Shown here: positions 18,904 through 27,994 of the stretch, in pieces
Numbering within the stretch: position 1 is the stretch's first letter
How the letters are laid out: each line of letters opens with the position of its first letter
DNA from: Microbacteriaceae bacterium
GTDB taxonomy: Bacteria; Actinomycetota; Actinomycetes; Actinomycetales; Microbacteriaceae
Length of the DNA stretch: 64,000 bases
Assembly: GCA_025464995.1 (NCBI GenBank)
Contig: JAODMO010000011.1
Span: 62,001-126,000 of the forward strand
Reading direction: 5' to 3'
Made by a program: the position numbers and the translations under genes
The notes under the pieces: model-generated
Database searches by the model: none
Seen by the model: the letters and a program-made list of their open reading frames with translations, nothing else
What the model was told of the DNA's origin: nothing

Positions 18904-19006
18904 CGGGCCACCCTATGGCCGAATGGTGCAAGGAGCCGGCAATAGACGGCGAAAAAGTGCGCAATTTGACGAAAACGTGCCAGATGGTGCGTGTGAAACT
19001 GGGAGC
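18904..19006. promoter_or_regulatory. Divergent promoter region of lrp and the arginine/ornithine genes
   Basis: AT-richer than its surroundings. ATGGTGC occurs twice (18921-18927 and 18984-18990) and TTGACG at 18966-18971 could be a -35 for the rightward genes, though no convincing -10 was found. A binding site for the Lrp-type regulator is expected here from the gene arrangement. Confidence 0.4.
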
Positions 19007-19861
19007 ATGACCCTCACCGAGCCATCCCTGAGCGCCCCCGTGCGTGTGGCAAGCAAGCGCACCATCCTCATGTGCCGCCCCGACTTCTTCACCGTCGTCT
19101 ATCGCATCAACCCGTGGATGGACCCGGCGCTCCCCACCGACACGAGCCTCGCCGTGCGGCAGTGGGAGGCCCTCTACACGATCTACGTCGACCTCGGCTT
19201 CGACGTGCGCCTCATCGACCCCATCGACGGCCTGCCCGACATGGTCTACGCGGCCAACGGCGGATTCGTGCTCGACGGCATCGCGTACGGCGCAAGCTTC
19301 ACGTACCCGCAGCGGCAGCCCGAGGGCCCCGCCTACATGGACTGGTTCGGCGCCAACGGCTTCGAGGTGCGCACGCCGGAGAACATCAACGAGGGCGAGG
19401 GTGACTTCCTCCTCGTCGGCGATGCGATCCTCGCAGGCACCGGCTTCCGCAGTGCCTCGAACAGCCACGAGGAGATCGGCCGCATCTTCGGTCGCGAGGT
19501 CGTCACGCTGACCCTCACCAACCCGAACTTCTACCACCTCGACACCGCCATCGCGGTGCTCGACCCCCAGCCCGGCTCCGAGAACCCGAACATCGCGTAC
19601 CTACCCAACGCGTTCGACGGTGCCTCGCTCGAGATTCTTCGCGAGCGATTCCCGGACGCCGTCATCGTGAACGACGAGGATGCCGCGGTGCTCGGGCTGA
19701 ACAGCTTCAGCGACGGCCTCAACGTCGTCATCGCGAGCCGCGCCGCCGACTTCGAGCGCCAGCTGCGCGAGCGCGGCTACAACCCGATCGGCGTCGACCT
19801 CTCCGAGCTGCTGCTCGGCGGCGGCGGCGTGAAGTGCTGCACGCTGGAGCTGCGCTCGTGA
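19007..19861 (+). CDS. Amidinotransferase-fold arginine hydrolase (DDAH or arginine dihydrolase type)
   Basis: A 284-residue protein of the guanidine-modifying (pentein) superfamily. Visible are MCRPDFFTVVYRINPWMD near the start, PDMVYAANGGFVLDG (Asn about residue 84), NEGEGDFLL, the catalytic His in NFYHLDTAI and the nucleophile Cys in GGGVKCCTLEL (277 or 278). Automatic annotation would say dimethylargininase. The INPWM and AANGG signatures resemble cyanobacterial arginine dihydrolase, which makes ornithine, CO2 and ammonia directly from arginine. The next gene, rocD, overlaps by 4 bp and needs ornithine, which favours that activity. The exact reaction is inference. Confidence 0.75.
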   Translation: MTLTEPSLSAPVRVASKRTILMCRPDFFTVVYRINPWMDPALPTDTSLAVRQWEALYTIYVDLGFDVRLIDPIDGLPDMVYAANGGFVLDGIAYGASFTYPQRQPEGPAYMDWFGANGFEVRTPENINEGEGDFLLVGDAILAGTGFRSASNSHEEIGRIFGREVVTLTLTNPNFYHLDTAIAVLDPQPGSENPNIAYLPNAFDGASLEILRERFPDAVIVNDEDAAVLGLNSFSDGLNVVIASRAADFERQLRERGYNPIGVDLSELLLGGGGVKCCTLELRS

Positions 19862-21138
19862 GCGCGACAGTCGACGCCGGCGAGACCTTCCTCGCCCAGG
19901 AGGACGCGCACGCAGCGCACAACTACCACCCGCTCGAGGTCGTCGTCGAGCGCGGCGACGGCGCCTGGGTCACCGACGTCTCCGGGCGCCGCTACCTGGA
20001 CTGCCTCGCGGCGTACTCTGCGGTCAACTTCGGTCACGGGCATCCGGCCCTCGTGCAGGCGGCGAAAGACCAGCTCGATCGCATCACACTCACCAGCCGC
20101 GCCTTCCACAACGACCGGCTCGGCCCGTTCGTGACGGCGCTCGCCGAACTCGCGGGAAAAGACATGGTGCTGCCGATGAACACGGGTGCCGAGGCGGTCG
20201 AGTCGGGCATCAAGGTCGCCCGCGCATGGGGCTACCGGGTCAAGGGTGTCGTGCCCAACCAGGCGAAGATCGTCGTCGCCGACGGCAACTTCCACGGCCG
20301 CACGACCACGATCATCAGCTTCTCGAACGACGAGCAGGCGAGAGCCGACTTCGGTCCGTTCACGCCCGGCTTCGTCAGCGTTCCCTACGGCGATGCCGTA
20401 GCGCTCGAAGCGGCGATCGACGAGAACACCGTCGCCGTGCTCATCGAGCCGATCCAGGGCGAGGCGGGCATCGTGGTTCCACCCGTCGACTACCTGCCCG
20501 CCATCCGGGAGATCACGACGCGTCACAACGTGCTCTTCATCGCCGACGAGATCCAGTCGGGGCTCGGACGCACCGGCGCGACCTTCCAGTGCGACAACGT
20601 CGGCGTCGTGCCCGACCTGTACCTGCTCGGCAAGGCGCTCGGCGGCGGCATCGTGCCCGTGAGCGCGGTCGTCGGCAACCGCGACATCCTCGGCGTGCTG
20701 CGCCCCGGCGAGCACGGTTCGACCTTCGGGGGCAACCCGTTGGCCGCCGCCGTCGGCCTCGCCGTCGTCGAGCTTCTCGCGACGGGCGAGATGCAAGAGC
20801 GCGCACGGATGCTGGGTGCCCGGCTGCAGGGCGGACTCCGCTCGCTCATCGGCCGCGGCGTGCTCGAGGTGCGCGGCGCCGGGTTGTGGGCCGGGGTCGA
20901 CGTGGATCCCGCCGTCGGCACCGGGCGTGCGGTGTGCGAGGCGCTCATGCAGCGTGGCGTGCTCGTCAAGGACACGCACGGTTCCACCATCCGTTTCGCA
21001 CCGCCCATCGTCGTCTCGGCCGACGACCTCGACTTCGCCGTCGAGCAGCTGGCTGCGGTGCTCGAGGAGCTCGCCCAGAGGTCAGGGCGGTCTCGGCCAG
21101 TCCGGAAGGGCGAAGCGCCCGTGCCGAGCGGGGACTGA
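19858..21138 (+). CDS. rocD: Ornithine aminotransferase
   Basis: PLP transaminase converting ornithine and 2-oxoglutarate to glutamate-5-semialdehyde (in equilibrium with P5C) and glutamate. The product has 426 residues with YLDCLAAYSAVNFGHGHP, MNTGAEAVESGIKVARAWGY, the Asp of FIADEIQSGLGRTG and the PLP lysine at about 259 in LLGKALGGGIVPVSA. The match NFGHGHP...LTLTSRAFHND-like sequence (here ITLTSRAFHNDRLGPF) is characteristic of RocD rather than ArgD. It starts at GTG overlapping the previous stop. The product can be oxidised to glutamate by the P5CDH domain of PutA, encoded 3.6 kb upstream. Confidence 0.94.
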   Translation: MSATVDAGETFLAQEDAHAAHNYHPLEVVVERGDGAWVTDVSGRRYLDCLAAYSAVNFGHGHPALVQAAKDQLDRITLTSRAFHNDRLGPFVTALAELAGKDMVLPMNTGAEAVESGIKVARAWGYRVKGVVPNQAKIVVADGNFHGRTTTIISFSNDEQARADFGPFTPGFVSVPYGDAVALEAAIDENTVAVLIEPIQGEAGIVVPPVDYLPAIREITTRHNVLFIADEIQSGLGRTGATFQCDNVGVVPDLYLLGKALGGGIVPVSAVVGNRDILGVLRPGEHGSTFGGNPLAAAVGLAVVELLATGEMQERARMLGARLQGGLRSLIGRGVLEVRGAGLWAGVDVDPAVGTGRAVCEALMQRGVLVKDTHGSTIRFAPPIVVSADDLDFAVEQLAAVLEELAQRSGRSRPVRKGEAPVPSGD

Positions 21139-21331
21139 CCCCCGCCCCGACCGCTCAGGCGCTCGCGAACCGAGCCCGCTGGGTGAGAGCGCGAGAGACG
21201 CGTCACGGCCGAGCTCGCTCGCGGCGGCGACGTGCTGCTCTCGAGCCTGGAGGCCGGCCTACGGCCAAGACATCCGCCGACCTCGTCCCGGAGGACGTAC
21301 AGCGAATCGTCGGAGCCGTCGCCAGTCTCGC

Positions 21332-22225
21332 CTAGCCGAGGCCGTAGGGTTCGTCGCCGCTGTCGTCCTTGCCCGTGACCGGCTTGCGGGAGAGCCCGAC
21401 GGCACCCGACTCCGGCGACTTGGAGGTGGCCGCGTGTACGGCGTCTCGGTCGTCAGCCTTCGTGTACGCGTGACGCAGCTTCACTGGATCGATGTGCGTG
21501 CCCGAGCGCTTCTCCTGCCGCGCCTTGTACGTGAGGTTGAGCGCCTCGACGACGATCGCGAAGGCGATGGGCACGTAGATGAGCGCCTTGTCGATGTGCA
21601 CGTCGAAGCCGTCGGCGATGAGGGTGACACCGATGAGCACGAGGAAGGCGAGAGCGAGCATCTTCACCGTCGGGTGCTTGTTGACGAACCCGAAGATGAA
21701 CTTCGACGAGAACAGCATCACGCCGAACGAGAGCACGACGGCCACGATGATGACGAGAAGGCTGTCGACCATGCCGACTGCGGTGATGACGGAGTCGAAG
21801 GAGAAGACGATGTCGAGCAGCAGGATCTGCGCGATGATCCCGCCGAAGGTGACGGCCTTGCCGCTGCCGTCGGCATGCGACTCCGAGCCCTCGAGCTTCT
21901 CGTGGATCTCGTGCACCGCCTTGTAGACGAGGAAGAGCCCGCCGGCGATGAGGATGAGGTCGCGGCCCGAGAAGCCCATACCGAACAGCTCGAAGAGGTC
22001 GTTGGTGAGCGAGATGATCCAGGAGGCGAAGAACAGCAGGCCGATGCGGATGATCATCGCGAGCGAGAGGCCGAGGTTGCGGGCCTTGGCCTGCTGCTCC
22101 ACGGGCAGCTTGCTCGCGAGGATGGAGATGAAGATCACATTGTCGACACCGAGGACAATCTCGAGAACGAAAAGCGTGAGAAAAGCAACGAGGAGGTCAG
22201 GGCTGAAATCCAAGGCTAGGTCCAT
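21332..22225 (-). CDS. TerC family integral membrane protein
   Basis: A 297-residue membrane protein with about seven hydrophobic segments. It carries the TerC hallmarks FVLEIVLGVDNVIFISILASKLP in the first helix (acidic D in LGVDN) and ILLLDIVFSFDSVITAVGM in the middle (D in SFDS), both thought to be metal-binding within the membrane. The C-terminal 50 residues are hydrophilic. TerC proteins have been linked to tellurite resistance and, more recently, to Mn2+ export or metal loading of secreted proteins. No other ter gene is near, so a metal-homeostasis role is more likely than tellurite resistance. Confidence 0.88.
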   Translation of the reverse strand: MDLALDFSPDLLVAFLTLFVLEIVLGVDNVIFISILASKLPVEQQAKARNLGLSLAMIIRIGLLFFASWIISLTNDLFELFGMGFSGRDLILIAGGLFLVYKAVHEIHEKLEGSESHADGSGKAVTFGGIIAQILLLDIVFSFDSVITAVGMVDSLLVIIVAVVLSFGVMLFSSKFIFGFVNKHPTVKMLALAFLVLIGVTLIADGFDVHIDKALIYVPIAFAIVVEALNLTYKARQEKRSGTHIDPVKLRHAYTKADDRDAVHAATSKSPESGAVGLSRKPVTGKDDSGDEPYGLG

Positions 22226-22448
22226 GCAGACGACAGTATCTTCCGGTCGTCCGTCGAAACTGAGAAACACCTCACTGGGCTGGTGCCCGCGATATCGCTG
22301 CCGACTCCCCGATCCCCTCCACTTGTCGGCGGTGCCGTGCTGCGCTGGGGCGTGTGGGTGCCCGGCGCTATCGCGCGTGATCGACCGGGTGCGGGCCTGC
22401 TTGGGGGAGGTCTGACGCTCTCGGCCGCACGGCGGGATACGGTGAACC

Positions 22449-23627
22449 ATGACTCATCCGCTCGACGACTCCGACGGACTCGCCCGATTTCGCGACCTGT
22501 TCCTGCGCGACGACTCGGTGGTCGCCTACCTCGACGGCAACTCGCTCGGGCGCCCGCTCGCGGCATCCGTCGACCGGGTGTCGGAGTTCATGACGGCGCA
22601 GTGGGGCGGCCGCCTCATCCGGGGCTGGGAGGAGGGATGGCTCGACCTCGGGCTCGAGATCGGTGACGACCTCGGGCGGGTCGTGTTGGGCGCGGCCGCC
22701 GGGCAGGCGACTATCGGCGACTCGACGACCGTGCTGCTCTACAAGCTCGCTCGCGCCGCGATCGACGCACGGCCGGGACGCTCGGAGATCGTGATCGACC
22801 GCGACAACTTCCCGACCGACCGGTACGTGCTCGAGGGCATCGCCGCGGAGCGCGGCATGACGCTGCGGTGGATCGATGCCGGGGAGGCCACCGTCGAGTC
22901 GGTCGGGGCCGTGCTGTCGCCGCAGACGGCGGTCGTCGTGCTCAGCCACGTCTCCTACCGCTCGGGCTACCTCTCCGACGTGCCGGCGATCACGTCGCTC
23001 GTGCACGCGGTGGGAGGGCTCGTGCTCTGGGATCTCTGCCACTCGGCCGGCGTCGTGCCCACCGAGCTCGACGCGTGGAACGTCGACCTCGCGGTGGGCT
23101 GCACCTACAAGTACCTCAACGGCGGACCGGGCTCGCCCGCCTTCGCCTACGTTCGCAGCGACCAGCAGGAGCGGATGCGGCAGCCGATCCAGGGCTGGCT
23201 CGGCAGCGCGACACCCTTCGAGATGGGGCAGGGCTACGAGGCTGCGGCGGGAATCCGCGGCTTGCTGAGCGGTACGCCGCCGGTCGTCGGAATGCTCGCG
23301 ATGCGCGACATGATCGCGGCCATCGAGGAGGCCGGTCTCGACGCGGTGCGCACGAAGTCGATCGCGCTCACCGAGTACGCGATCGAGCTCGTCGACTCGC
23401 GGCTGCCCGACGCGGTGCTCGCGAGCCCGCGCGACGCCGGGCGCCGCGGCAGCCACATCACGATCGACGACGAACGGTATCGCGACATCATGCCCGAGCT
23501 GTGGCGCCGGGGTGTCATCCCCGATTTCCGCCGGCCGAGCGGCATCCGCCTCGGGCTGTCACCGCTGTCGACGAGCTTCGCCGAGGTGGAGGCCGGTGTG
23601 GAGGCGATCGCGGAGCTCGCCCCCTAG
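22449..23627 (+). CDS. kynU: Kynureninase
   Basis: PLP hydrolase that cleaves kynurenine to anthranilate and alanine (or 3-hydroxykynurenine to 3-hydroxyanthranilate). The 392-residue product has VAYLDGNSLGRP near the N-terminus, VVLSHVSYRSGYL, the cofactor Asp in LVLWDLCHSAGVVP and the PLP lysine about 221 in CTYKYLNGGPGSPAF. The tail IRLGLSPLSTSFAEV is also typical. No tryptophan dioxygenase or formamidase is adjacent, so the rest of the pathway must be elsewhere or the gene acts alone. It is divergent from terC across 223 bp in which nothing distinct was found. Confidence 0.93.
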   Translation: MTHPLDDSDGLARFRDLFLRDDSVVAYLDGNSLGRPLAASVDRVSEFMTAQWGGRLIRGWEEGWLDLGLEIGDDLGRVVLGAAAGQATIGDSTTVLLYKLARAAIDARPGRSEIVIDRDNFPTDRYVLEGIAAERGMTLRWIDAGEATVESVGAVLSPQTAVVVLSHVSYRSGYLSDVPAITSLVHAVGGLVLWDLCHSAGVVPTELDAWNVDLAVGCTYKYLNGGPGSPAFAYVRSDQQERMRQPIQGWLGSATPFEMGQGYEAAAGIRGLLSGTPPVVGMLAMRDMIAAIEEAGLDAVRTKSIALTEYAIELVDSRLPDAVLASPRDAGRRGSHITIDDERYRDIMPELWRRGVIPDFRRPSGIRLGLSPLSTSFAEVEAGVEAIAELAP

Positions 23628-23809
23628 CGAGCGCCGCGGGCGCGGCTCACGGTGATGCCGGAAGCGCGCAATTGGGCCACCATCGCGTCGGGATCGGCCG
23701 CGCCGATGAAGACTCCGGCGATGCCCGTGACACGCTCCATGCGCAGCCCCTGCCCTCCGCCCGGCCCGTGCGCCGGCGCACGGAAGCGACCCGGACGGCC
23801 CCGTGCCAT
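23624..23809 (-). pseudogene. Possible remnant of a VOC (glyoxalase-like) gene
   Basis: A 61-codon frame whose middle, MERVTGIAGVFIGAADPDAM, resembles the N-terminal strand of vicinal-oxygen-chelate proteins (usually VTGIGGVFFRAKDPDAL or similar). The rest of a VOC domain, including its metal ligands, is missing, and the frame ends at the kynU stop, which it overlaps. It is most simply a truncated leftover. A functional micro-protein is less likely. Confidence 0.4.
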
Positions 23810-23836
23810 CCCGGTCGACCACCCCCTGCGGTTCGC

Positions 23837-25243
23837 TCAGCGCACCGTCTCTGCGCGGCCGCCCTCGACGATCGCGGTGATCTGCTCCGTCGAGACGCGG
23901 TCGGAAGCCGCCTCGGGCGCGGAGTGGTCGTCGACGCTCATCGTCGACTCGTCGAAGGGATCCCGGCGCGACAGCACCCGCTCCATCTGCGCCTTGTCGA
24001 TTTCCTTGGTCCACGTGCCGATGAGCACGGTAGCGACGGCGTTGCCGGTGAAGTTGGTGAGCGCGCGCGCCTCCGACATGAAGCGGTCGATGCCGACGAT
24101 GACGCCGACGCCGTCGACGAGATCCGGACGATGCGCCTGGAGTCCGCCGGCCAACGTCGCGATGCCCGCGCCGGTGACTCCCGCGGCGCCCTTCGACGCG
24201 ATCATCATGAAGAGCAGGAGCGAGATCTGCTCGCCGATGGAGAGCGGCGTGCCCATCGCGCTCGCGATGAACAGCGACGCCATCGTGAGGTAGATCGCCG
24301 TGCCGTCGAGGTTGAAGGAGTAGCCCGTCGGCACGGTGATTCCCACGACAGGCTTGGAGACACCGAGGTGCTCCATCTTCGCGATGAGCCGCGGCAGGGC
24401 CACTTCGCTCGACGACGTGGAGACGATGAGCAGGTACTCGCGGCCGAGGTAGCGCATCACCCGGAAAATGTTGACGCCGGTGACGACCTTGAGCAGCGTT
24501 CCCAGCACGACCACGATGAACAGTGCGCACGTGATGTAGAACGCGATCATGAGCGTGCCGAGCGCGAGGAGTGCCGGCACTCCGGTCTCGCCGACCACCG
24601 CCGCGATGGCCCCGAACGCGCCGAGGGGGGCGATCCACATGATCATCGCGAGGATGCGGAAGACAAGCACCTGCAGGTGGCGCACCGCACCGAGGATGGG
24701 CGTGCCCTTCGAGCCCATCTTCTGCAGCGCGAAGCCGACGAGGAGCGCGACGAAGAGCGTCTGCAGGATGCTGCCGGCGGTGAGGGACGAGAACAACGAC
24801 TCCGGGATGATGCCGAGAAGGAACTCGGTCGTGTCGGCGGGCTCGAGAGTCGACGTGTCGTAGCTCGCGCCGCTGATGTTCAGCCCCTCGCCGGGATGGA
24901 TGATGTTGCCCACGACCATGCCGATGCCCAGCGCGAACGTCGACATCACGATGAAGTACCCGAGGGCGAGGCCGCCGACCTTCCCGACCGTGGCGGCCTT
25001 CGCGATCGAGCCGACGCCGAGCACGATCGTGCAGAAGATGATCGGCGCGATCATCATGCTGATGAGCGACACGAAACCGGTGCCTATCGGCTTGAGCCCT
25101 GTGGCGAACTCGGGCACCGCGAGACCCACGGCGATCCCGGCGGCCACCGCGACGATCACGGCGATGTAGAGCCAGTGCGACCTGTCGAGCTTCCTCTTGG
25201 TGACCGGGACATTGTGCGGCTGTGCAATCTGTGGCTGAGCCAT
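23837..25243 (-). CDS. dctA: C4-dicarboxylate:cation symporter DctA
   Basis: A 468-residue DAACS-family transporter importing succinate, fumarate or malate with H+ or Na+. The family motifs are the serine-rich STSSSEVALPRL reentrant loop, the NLDGTAIYL segment and the late SEARALTNFTGNAVATVLIG. At least eight hydrophobic segments are visible. The hydrophilic C-terminal 50 residues are longer than in E. coli DctA. It is divergent from, and 176 bp away from, a CitA/DcuS-type sensor kinase and its response regulator, the usual partner for dicarboxylate-inducible dctA. Confidence 0.93.
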   Translation of the reverse strand: MAQPQIAQPHNVPVTKRKLDRSHWLYIAVIVAVAAGIAVGLAVPEFATGLKPIGTGFVSLISMMIAPIIFCTIVLGVGSIAKAATVGKVGGLALGYFIVMSTFALGIGMVVGNIIHPGEGLNISGASYDTSTLEPADTTEFLLGIIPESLFSSLTAGSILQTLFVALLVGFALQKMGSKGTPILGAVRHLQVLVFRILAMIMWIAPLGAFGAIAAVVGETGVPALLALGTLMIAFYITCALFIVVVLGTLLKVVTGVNIFRVMRYLGREYLLIVSTSSSEVALPRLIAKMEHLGVSKPVVGITVPTGYSFNLDGTAIYLTMASLFIASAMGTPLSIGEQISLLLFMMIASKGAAGVTGAGIATLAGGLQAHRPDLVDGVGVIVGIDRFMSEARALTNFTGNAVATVLIGTWTKEIDKAQMERVLSRRDPFDESTMSVDDHSAPEAASDRVSTEQITAIVEGGRAETVR

Positions 25244-25419
25244 CGGACTTCCTCAATGCTCTCGGGCCGTCACTGCCTTGTGGACGGCGCTCCTGCGATC
25301 GACCAATCATGAGCGGAGGTGCGCCGGTGGGCGAGCTTGCGGTCATACTGTTCGCGGCGACCCCAGAAGAGGGCGTCTATCGTGAGAGCGTCACAACTCC
25401 CAGTGCGGCGAGGGGCCGA

Positions 25420-27066
25420 ATGAAATCGATGGTGCGGGGCTGGAGCATCGCGGCGCGGCTTTTCGCCATGCAGGTGATCTTCATCGCCCTCCTCACTGCC
25501 ATCGCGACCGTGTGGTTGTCGACGGATGCCCGCACCGACGTCGAGCGTGACGCCGCGGCGCGCAGCATGGTCGTCGCCACGTCGATCGCGGCGAATCCGC
25601 TCGTGGTGGACGCCGTGGAGTCCGCCGATCCGAGCGAGGTGCTCGAACCGTACGCCCTCGATCTGATGGCGACGACGGCCACCGACTTCATCACGATCAT
25701 GGCGCCCGACCGCACGCGCTTCACCCACCCAGACCCGAGCGAGATCGGCAAACCGTTCCGCGGAACGATCGCGCCTGCCCTGCGCGGCGAGTCGTTCACC
25801 GAGACCTACACGGGCACGCTCGGGCCGTCGGTACGCGCGGTCGTGCCGATCGAGGACGCGGGCGGCGATGTCGTGGCTCTCGTCGCGGCGGGGGTGACGG
25901 TCGACAACATCTCATCGGCGTTCGGTTCGCGGCAATCGATCGTGTTCGTGGCTGCGCTCGTGACGCTCGCACTCGGAGCCGTCGCGTCGTGGCTGCTCAG
26001 CCGCTACCTCCGCAGGGTGACGTGGGGTCGCGGCGCGGAGGAGATGAGCCGGATGTTCGCGTACTACGAGGGCGTGCTGCACTCCGTACGCGAGGGACTC
26101 GTGCTCGTCGACGACCGTGGGCGTCTCACGCTCTACAACGACCAGGCCGCAGAGCTCCTCGGGTTGCCGTTCGAGCGCCCCGCTCGGCCGGAGCCGGTTT
26201 CGGGCCTCGACCTGCCGGAGCCGCTCGGCTCGGTGCTCGCGAGTGGCCGGCGTGCCGTCGACGAGCTCTTCGTCACGGCGTCGCACGTGCTCGTTGTCAA
26301 CCAGGAGCCGGCGATCTCCGCGGTCGGCGCAGGCGCGGCGCGAGTGCTCGGCACCGTCACGACGCTGCGCGACCACACCGATTTTCAGGCGCTCACGGGC
26401 GAGCTGCAGACTATGCGCACGCTCTCCGACGCGTTGCGTTCGCAGACCCACGAGTTCGCGAACCGGCTGCACACCATCGTCGCGCTGATCGAGCTGGACA
26501 GGCCGAGGGAGGCCCTCGAGCTCGCGGCGCACGAGATCGACCTCGGCCAGGACCTCGCCGACCGCCTCGTCTCCACGATCGGTGAGCCCGTGCTGATCGC
26601 GCTGCTGCTCGGCAAGTCCGCCCAGGCGCGGGAACGCGACATCCGGCTCGAACTCACGGCGGTCGACGACGTCGGTGCCGCCGGCATCCCGTCGCGCGAG
26701 CTCGTGACGATCGTCGGCAACCTCGTCGACAACGCGATGGATGCTGTCTCGCCGGAGCTCGCGCGAGACGGCGTGCGTGAACGGCAGGGCGTCGTGAGCG
26801 TCGACATCCGCCGACTGGACGAGGAGATCGAGTTCACCGTCGCCGACAACGGCGACGGCATTCCCGACGTCGACCAGGCGTTCCGTCACGGCTTCTCGAC
26901 GAAGCAGGCGGGGCCGGCCGGGCGTGGACTCGGGCTCGCGCTCGTCGGGCAGTCGGTGCGACGGCTGGGCGGCACCATCGAGGTGCACAACGACGGGGGA
27001 GCAATCGTCGTCGTGCGGTTGCCCGGCAGCCGGGTGCCGGCCGCATCCGCGGAGGCCGCGCTGTGA
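25420..27066 (+). CDS. Sensor histidine kinase of the CitA/DcuS type
   Basis: Membrane sensor of 548 residues. A first membrane helix (about 10-33) and a second (about 173-195) enclose a periplasmic-type PDC sensor domain with TDFITIMAPDRTRFTHPDPSEIG, cited as DFITIMAPDRTRFTHP, the pattern of dicarboxylate/citrate sensors. A cytoplasmic PAS domain follows (about 212-320), then the SpoOB-like dimerisation helix with the phospho-acceptor His about 344 in SQTHEFANRLHTI. The ATPase domain ends the protein (NLVDNAMDA, DNGDGIPD, GRGLGLALV). The ATG at 25420 follows an AGGGG; longer in-frame starts exist but add non-homologous sequence. Likely ligand: the C4-dicarboxylate carried by DctA. Confidence 0.9.
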   Translation: MKSMVRGWSIAARLFAMQVIFIALLTAIATVWLSTDARTDVERDAAARSMVVATSIAANPLVVDAVESADPSEVLEPYALDLMATTATDFITIMAPDRTRFTHPDPSEIGKPFRGTIAPALRGESFTETYTGTLGPSVRAVVPIEDAGGDVVALVAAGVTVDNISSAFGSRQSIVFVAALVTLALGAVASWLLSRYLRRVTWGRGAEEMSRMFAYYEGVLHSVREGLVLVDDRGRLTLYNDQAAELLGLPFERPARPEPVSGLDLPEPLGSVLASGRRAVDELFVTASHVLVVNQEPAISAVGAGAARVLGTVTTLRDHTDFQALTGELQTMRTLSDALRSQTHEFANRLHTIVALIELDRPREALELAAHEIDLGQDLADRLVSTIGEPVLIALLLGKSAQARERDIRLELTAVDDVGAAGIPSRELVTIVGNLVDNAMDAVSPELARDGVRERQGVVSVDIRRLDEEIEFTVADNGDGIPDVDQAFRHGFSTKQAGPAGRGLGLALVGQSVRRLGGTIEVHNDGGAIVVVRLPGSRVPAASAEAAL

Positions 27067-27797
27067 ACGACGGCGTCATCCGGGTGCTCGTCGTCGACGA
27101 CGAGCCGATCACGGCCGAGGCTCACGCCGAATACGTTCGGCGGCTCCCCGGCTTCGCCGTCGCCGGCGTCGCCGGAAACGGTCGCGAGGCGCTGCGGATG
27201 CTGTGGGACAGCGGAGCCGCCGATGGCGGCACGGGAGGCGTCGACCTCGTGCTGCTCGACATGAATCTGCCCGACATCCACGGCCTCGACCTCTGCCGCC
27301 GCATCCGGTCGTCGGGCATCGACGTCGACGTCATCGCGATTACTGCGGAGCGCGACGTCGCGGTCGTGCGAGCCTCCGTGTCACTCGGCATCGTGCTGTA
27401 CCTCATCAAGCCCTTCGCCTTCCCTGCCTTCGCCGACAAGCTGGGTAGCTACCGGGGATTCTCGACCAGGCTGGCGCCCCAGGCGTCGACCGCGTTCGCA
27501 ACCCAGGCCGAGGTGGATGCGTCGTTCGCGTTGCTGCGCGCACCGGGAGCCGCGCCGCTCGACAAGGGTCTCTCGTCGGAGACCCTCGATGGGGTGGTCG
27601 CCGCGGTGCGCGCCACCCCCGCCGCGCTGTCGGCCGCGGAGGTGGCTGCGACGCTCGAGCTCTCCCGGGTGACAGCGCGGCGCTACCTCGAGCACCTGGT
27701 CTCCGACGGGCTCGTGGCGCGAGCGCCGCGGTACGGCACGCCGGGTCGCCCGGAGCTCGAGTACCGCTGGCGCGAGGCGAGCGACCGGCACGCCTGA
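27063..27797 (+). CDS. Response regulator of the CitB/DcuR type
   Basis: A 244-residue regulator. The receiver domain shows the acidic pair in VLVVDDEPIT, the phospho-acceptor Asp about 66 in LVLLDMNLPD and the conserved Lys in YLIKPFAFPAF. A Gly-rich insert of about ten residues precedes the Asp strand. The C-terminal helix-turn-helix reads LSAAEVAATLELSRVTARRYLEHL, in parts AAEVAATLELS and VTARRYLEHL, as in DcuR/CitB. The GTG start overlaps the kinase stop by 4 bp. The likely target is dctA across the divergent spacer at 25244-25419. Confidence 0.92.
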   Translation: MNDGVIRVLVVDDEPITAEAHAEYVRRLPGFAVAGVAGNGREALRMLWDSGAADGGTGGVDLVLLDMNLPDIHGLDLCRRIRSSGIDVDVIAITAERDVAVVRASVSLGIVLYLIKPFAFPAFADKLGSYRGFSTRLAPQASTAFATQAEVDASFALLRAPGAAPLDKGLSSETLDGVVAAVRATPAALSAAEVAATLELSRVTARRYLEHLVSDGLVARAPRYGTPGRPELEYRWREASDRHA

Positions 27798-27855
27798 CCG
27801 GGTCGGGCGAGCGGGTCGGGCGGCGAGATCGTGCCGCACTACAGTGGCGCCGCTC

Positions 27856-27990
27856 GTGAACCGCGTCGTGATCAGCACGGTCGCTACGTGCGTGGCGGCC
27901 TTGCTCGTGCAGCTCCTGCAGCGCGTGCGGCTGGCTGCCGAGTCGGTCGCAGCGGCCCACGACGCTCGAACGGCCGGCGGCGTAGCCTGA
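27856..27990 (+). CDS. Possible 44-codon ORF, doubtful
   Basis: A GTG-started frame encoding a short hydrophobic-amphipathic peptide beginning VNRVVISTVATCVAALLVQLL and ending five bases before the next gene's start. There is no clear Shine-Dalgarno and no homolog I recognise. It may be a leader or chance reading frame. Confidence 0.2.
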   Translation: MNRVVISTVATCVAALLVQLLQRVRLAAESVAAAHDARTAGGVA

Positions 27991-27994
27991 GCGA

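Noticed and set aside
22226-22448. Possible yybP-ykoY (manganese) riboswitch before terC
   Set aside because: GGGGAGTC-like bases occur, but the conserved second stem segment could not be located on the minus strand.
23559-25346. Long minus-strand frame of 595 codons overlapping dctA
   Set aside because: Arg/His-rich shadow of the dctA gene, which has all DAACS motifs in its own frame.
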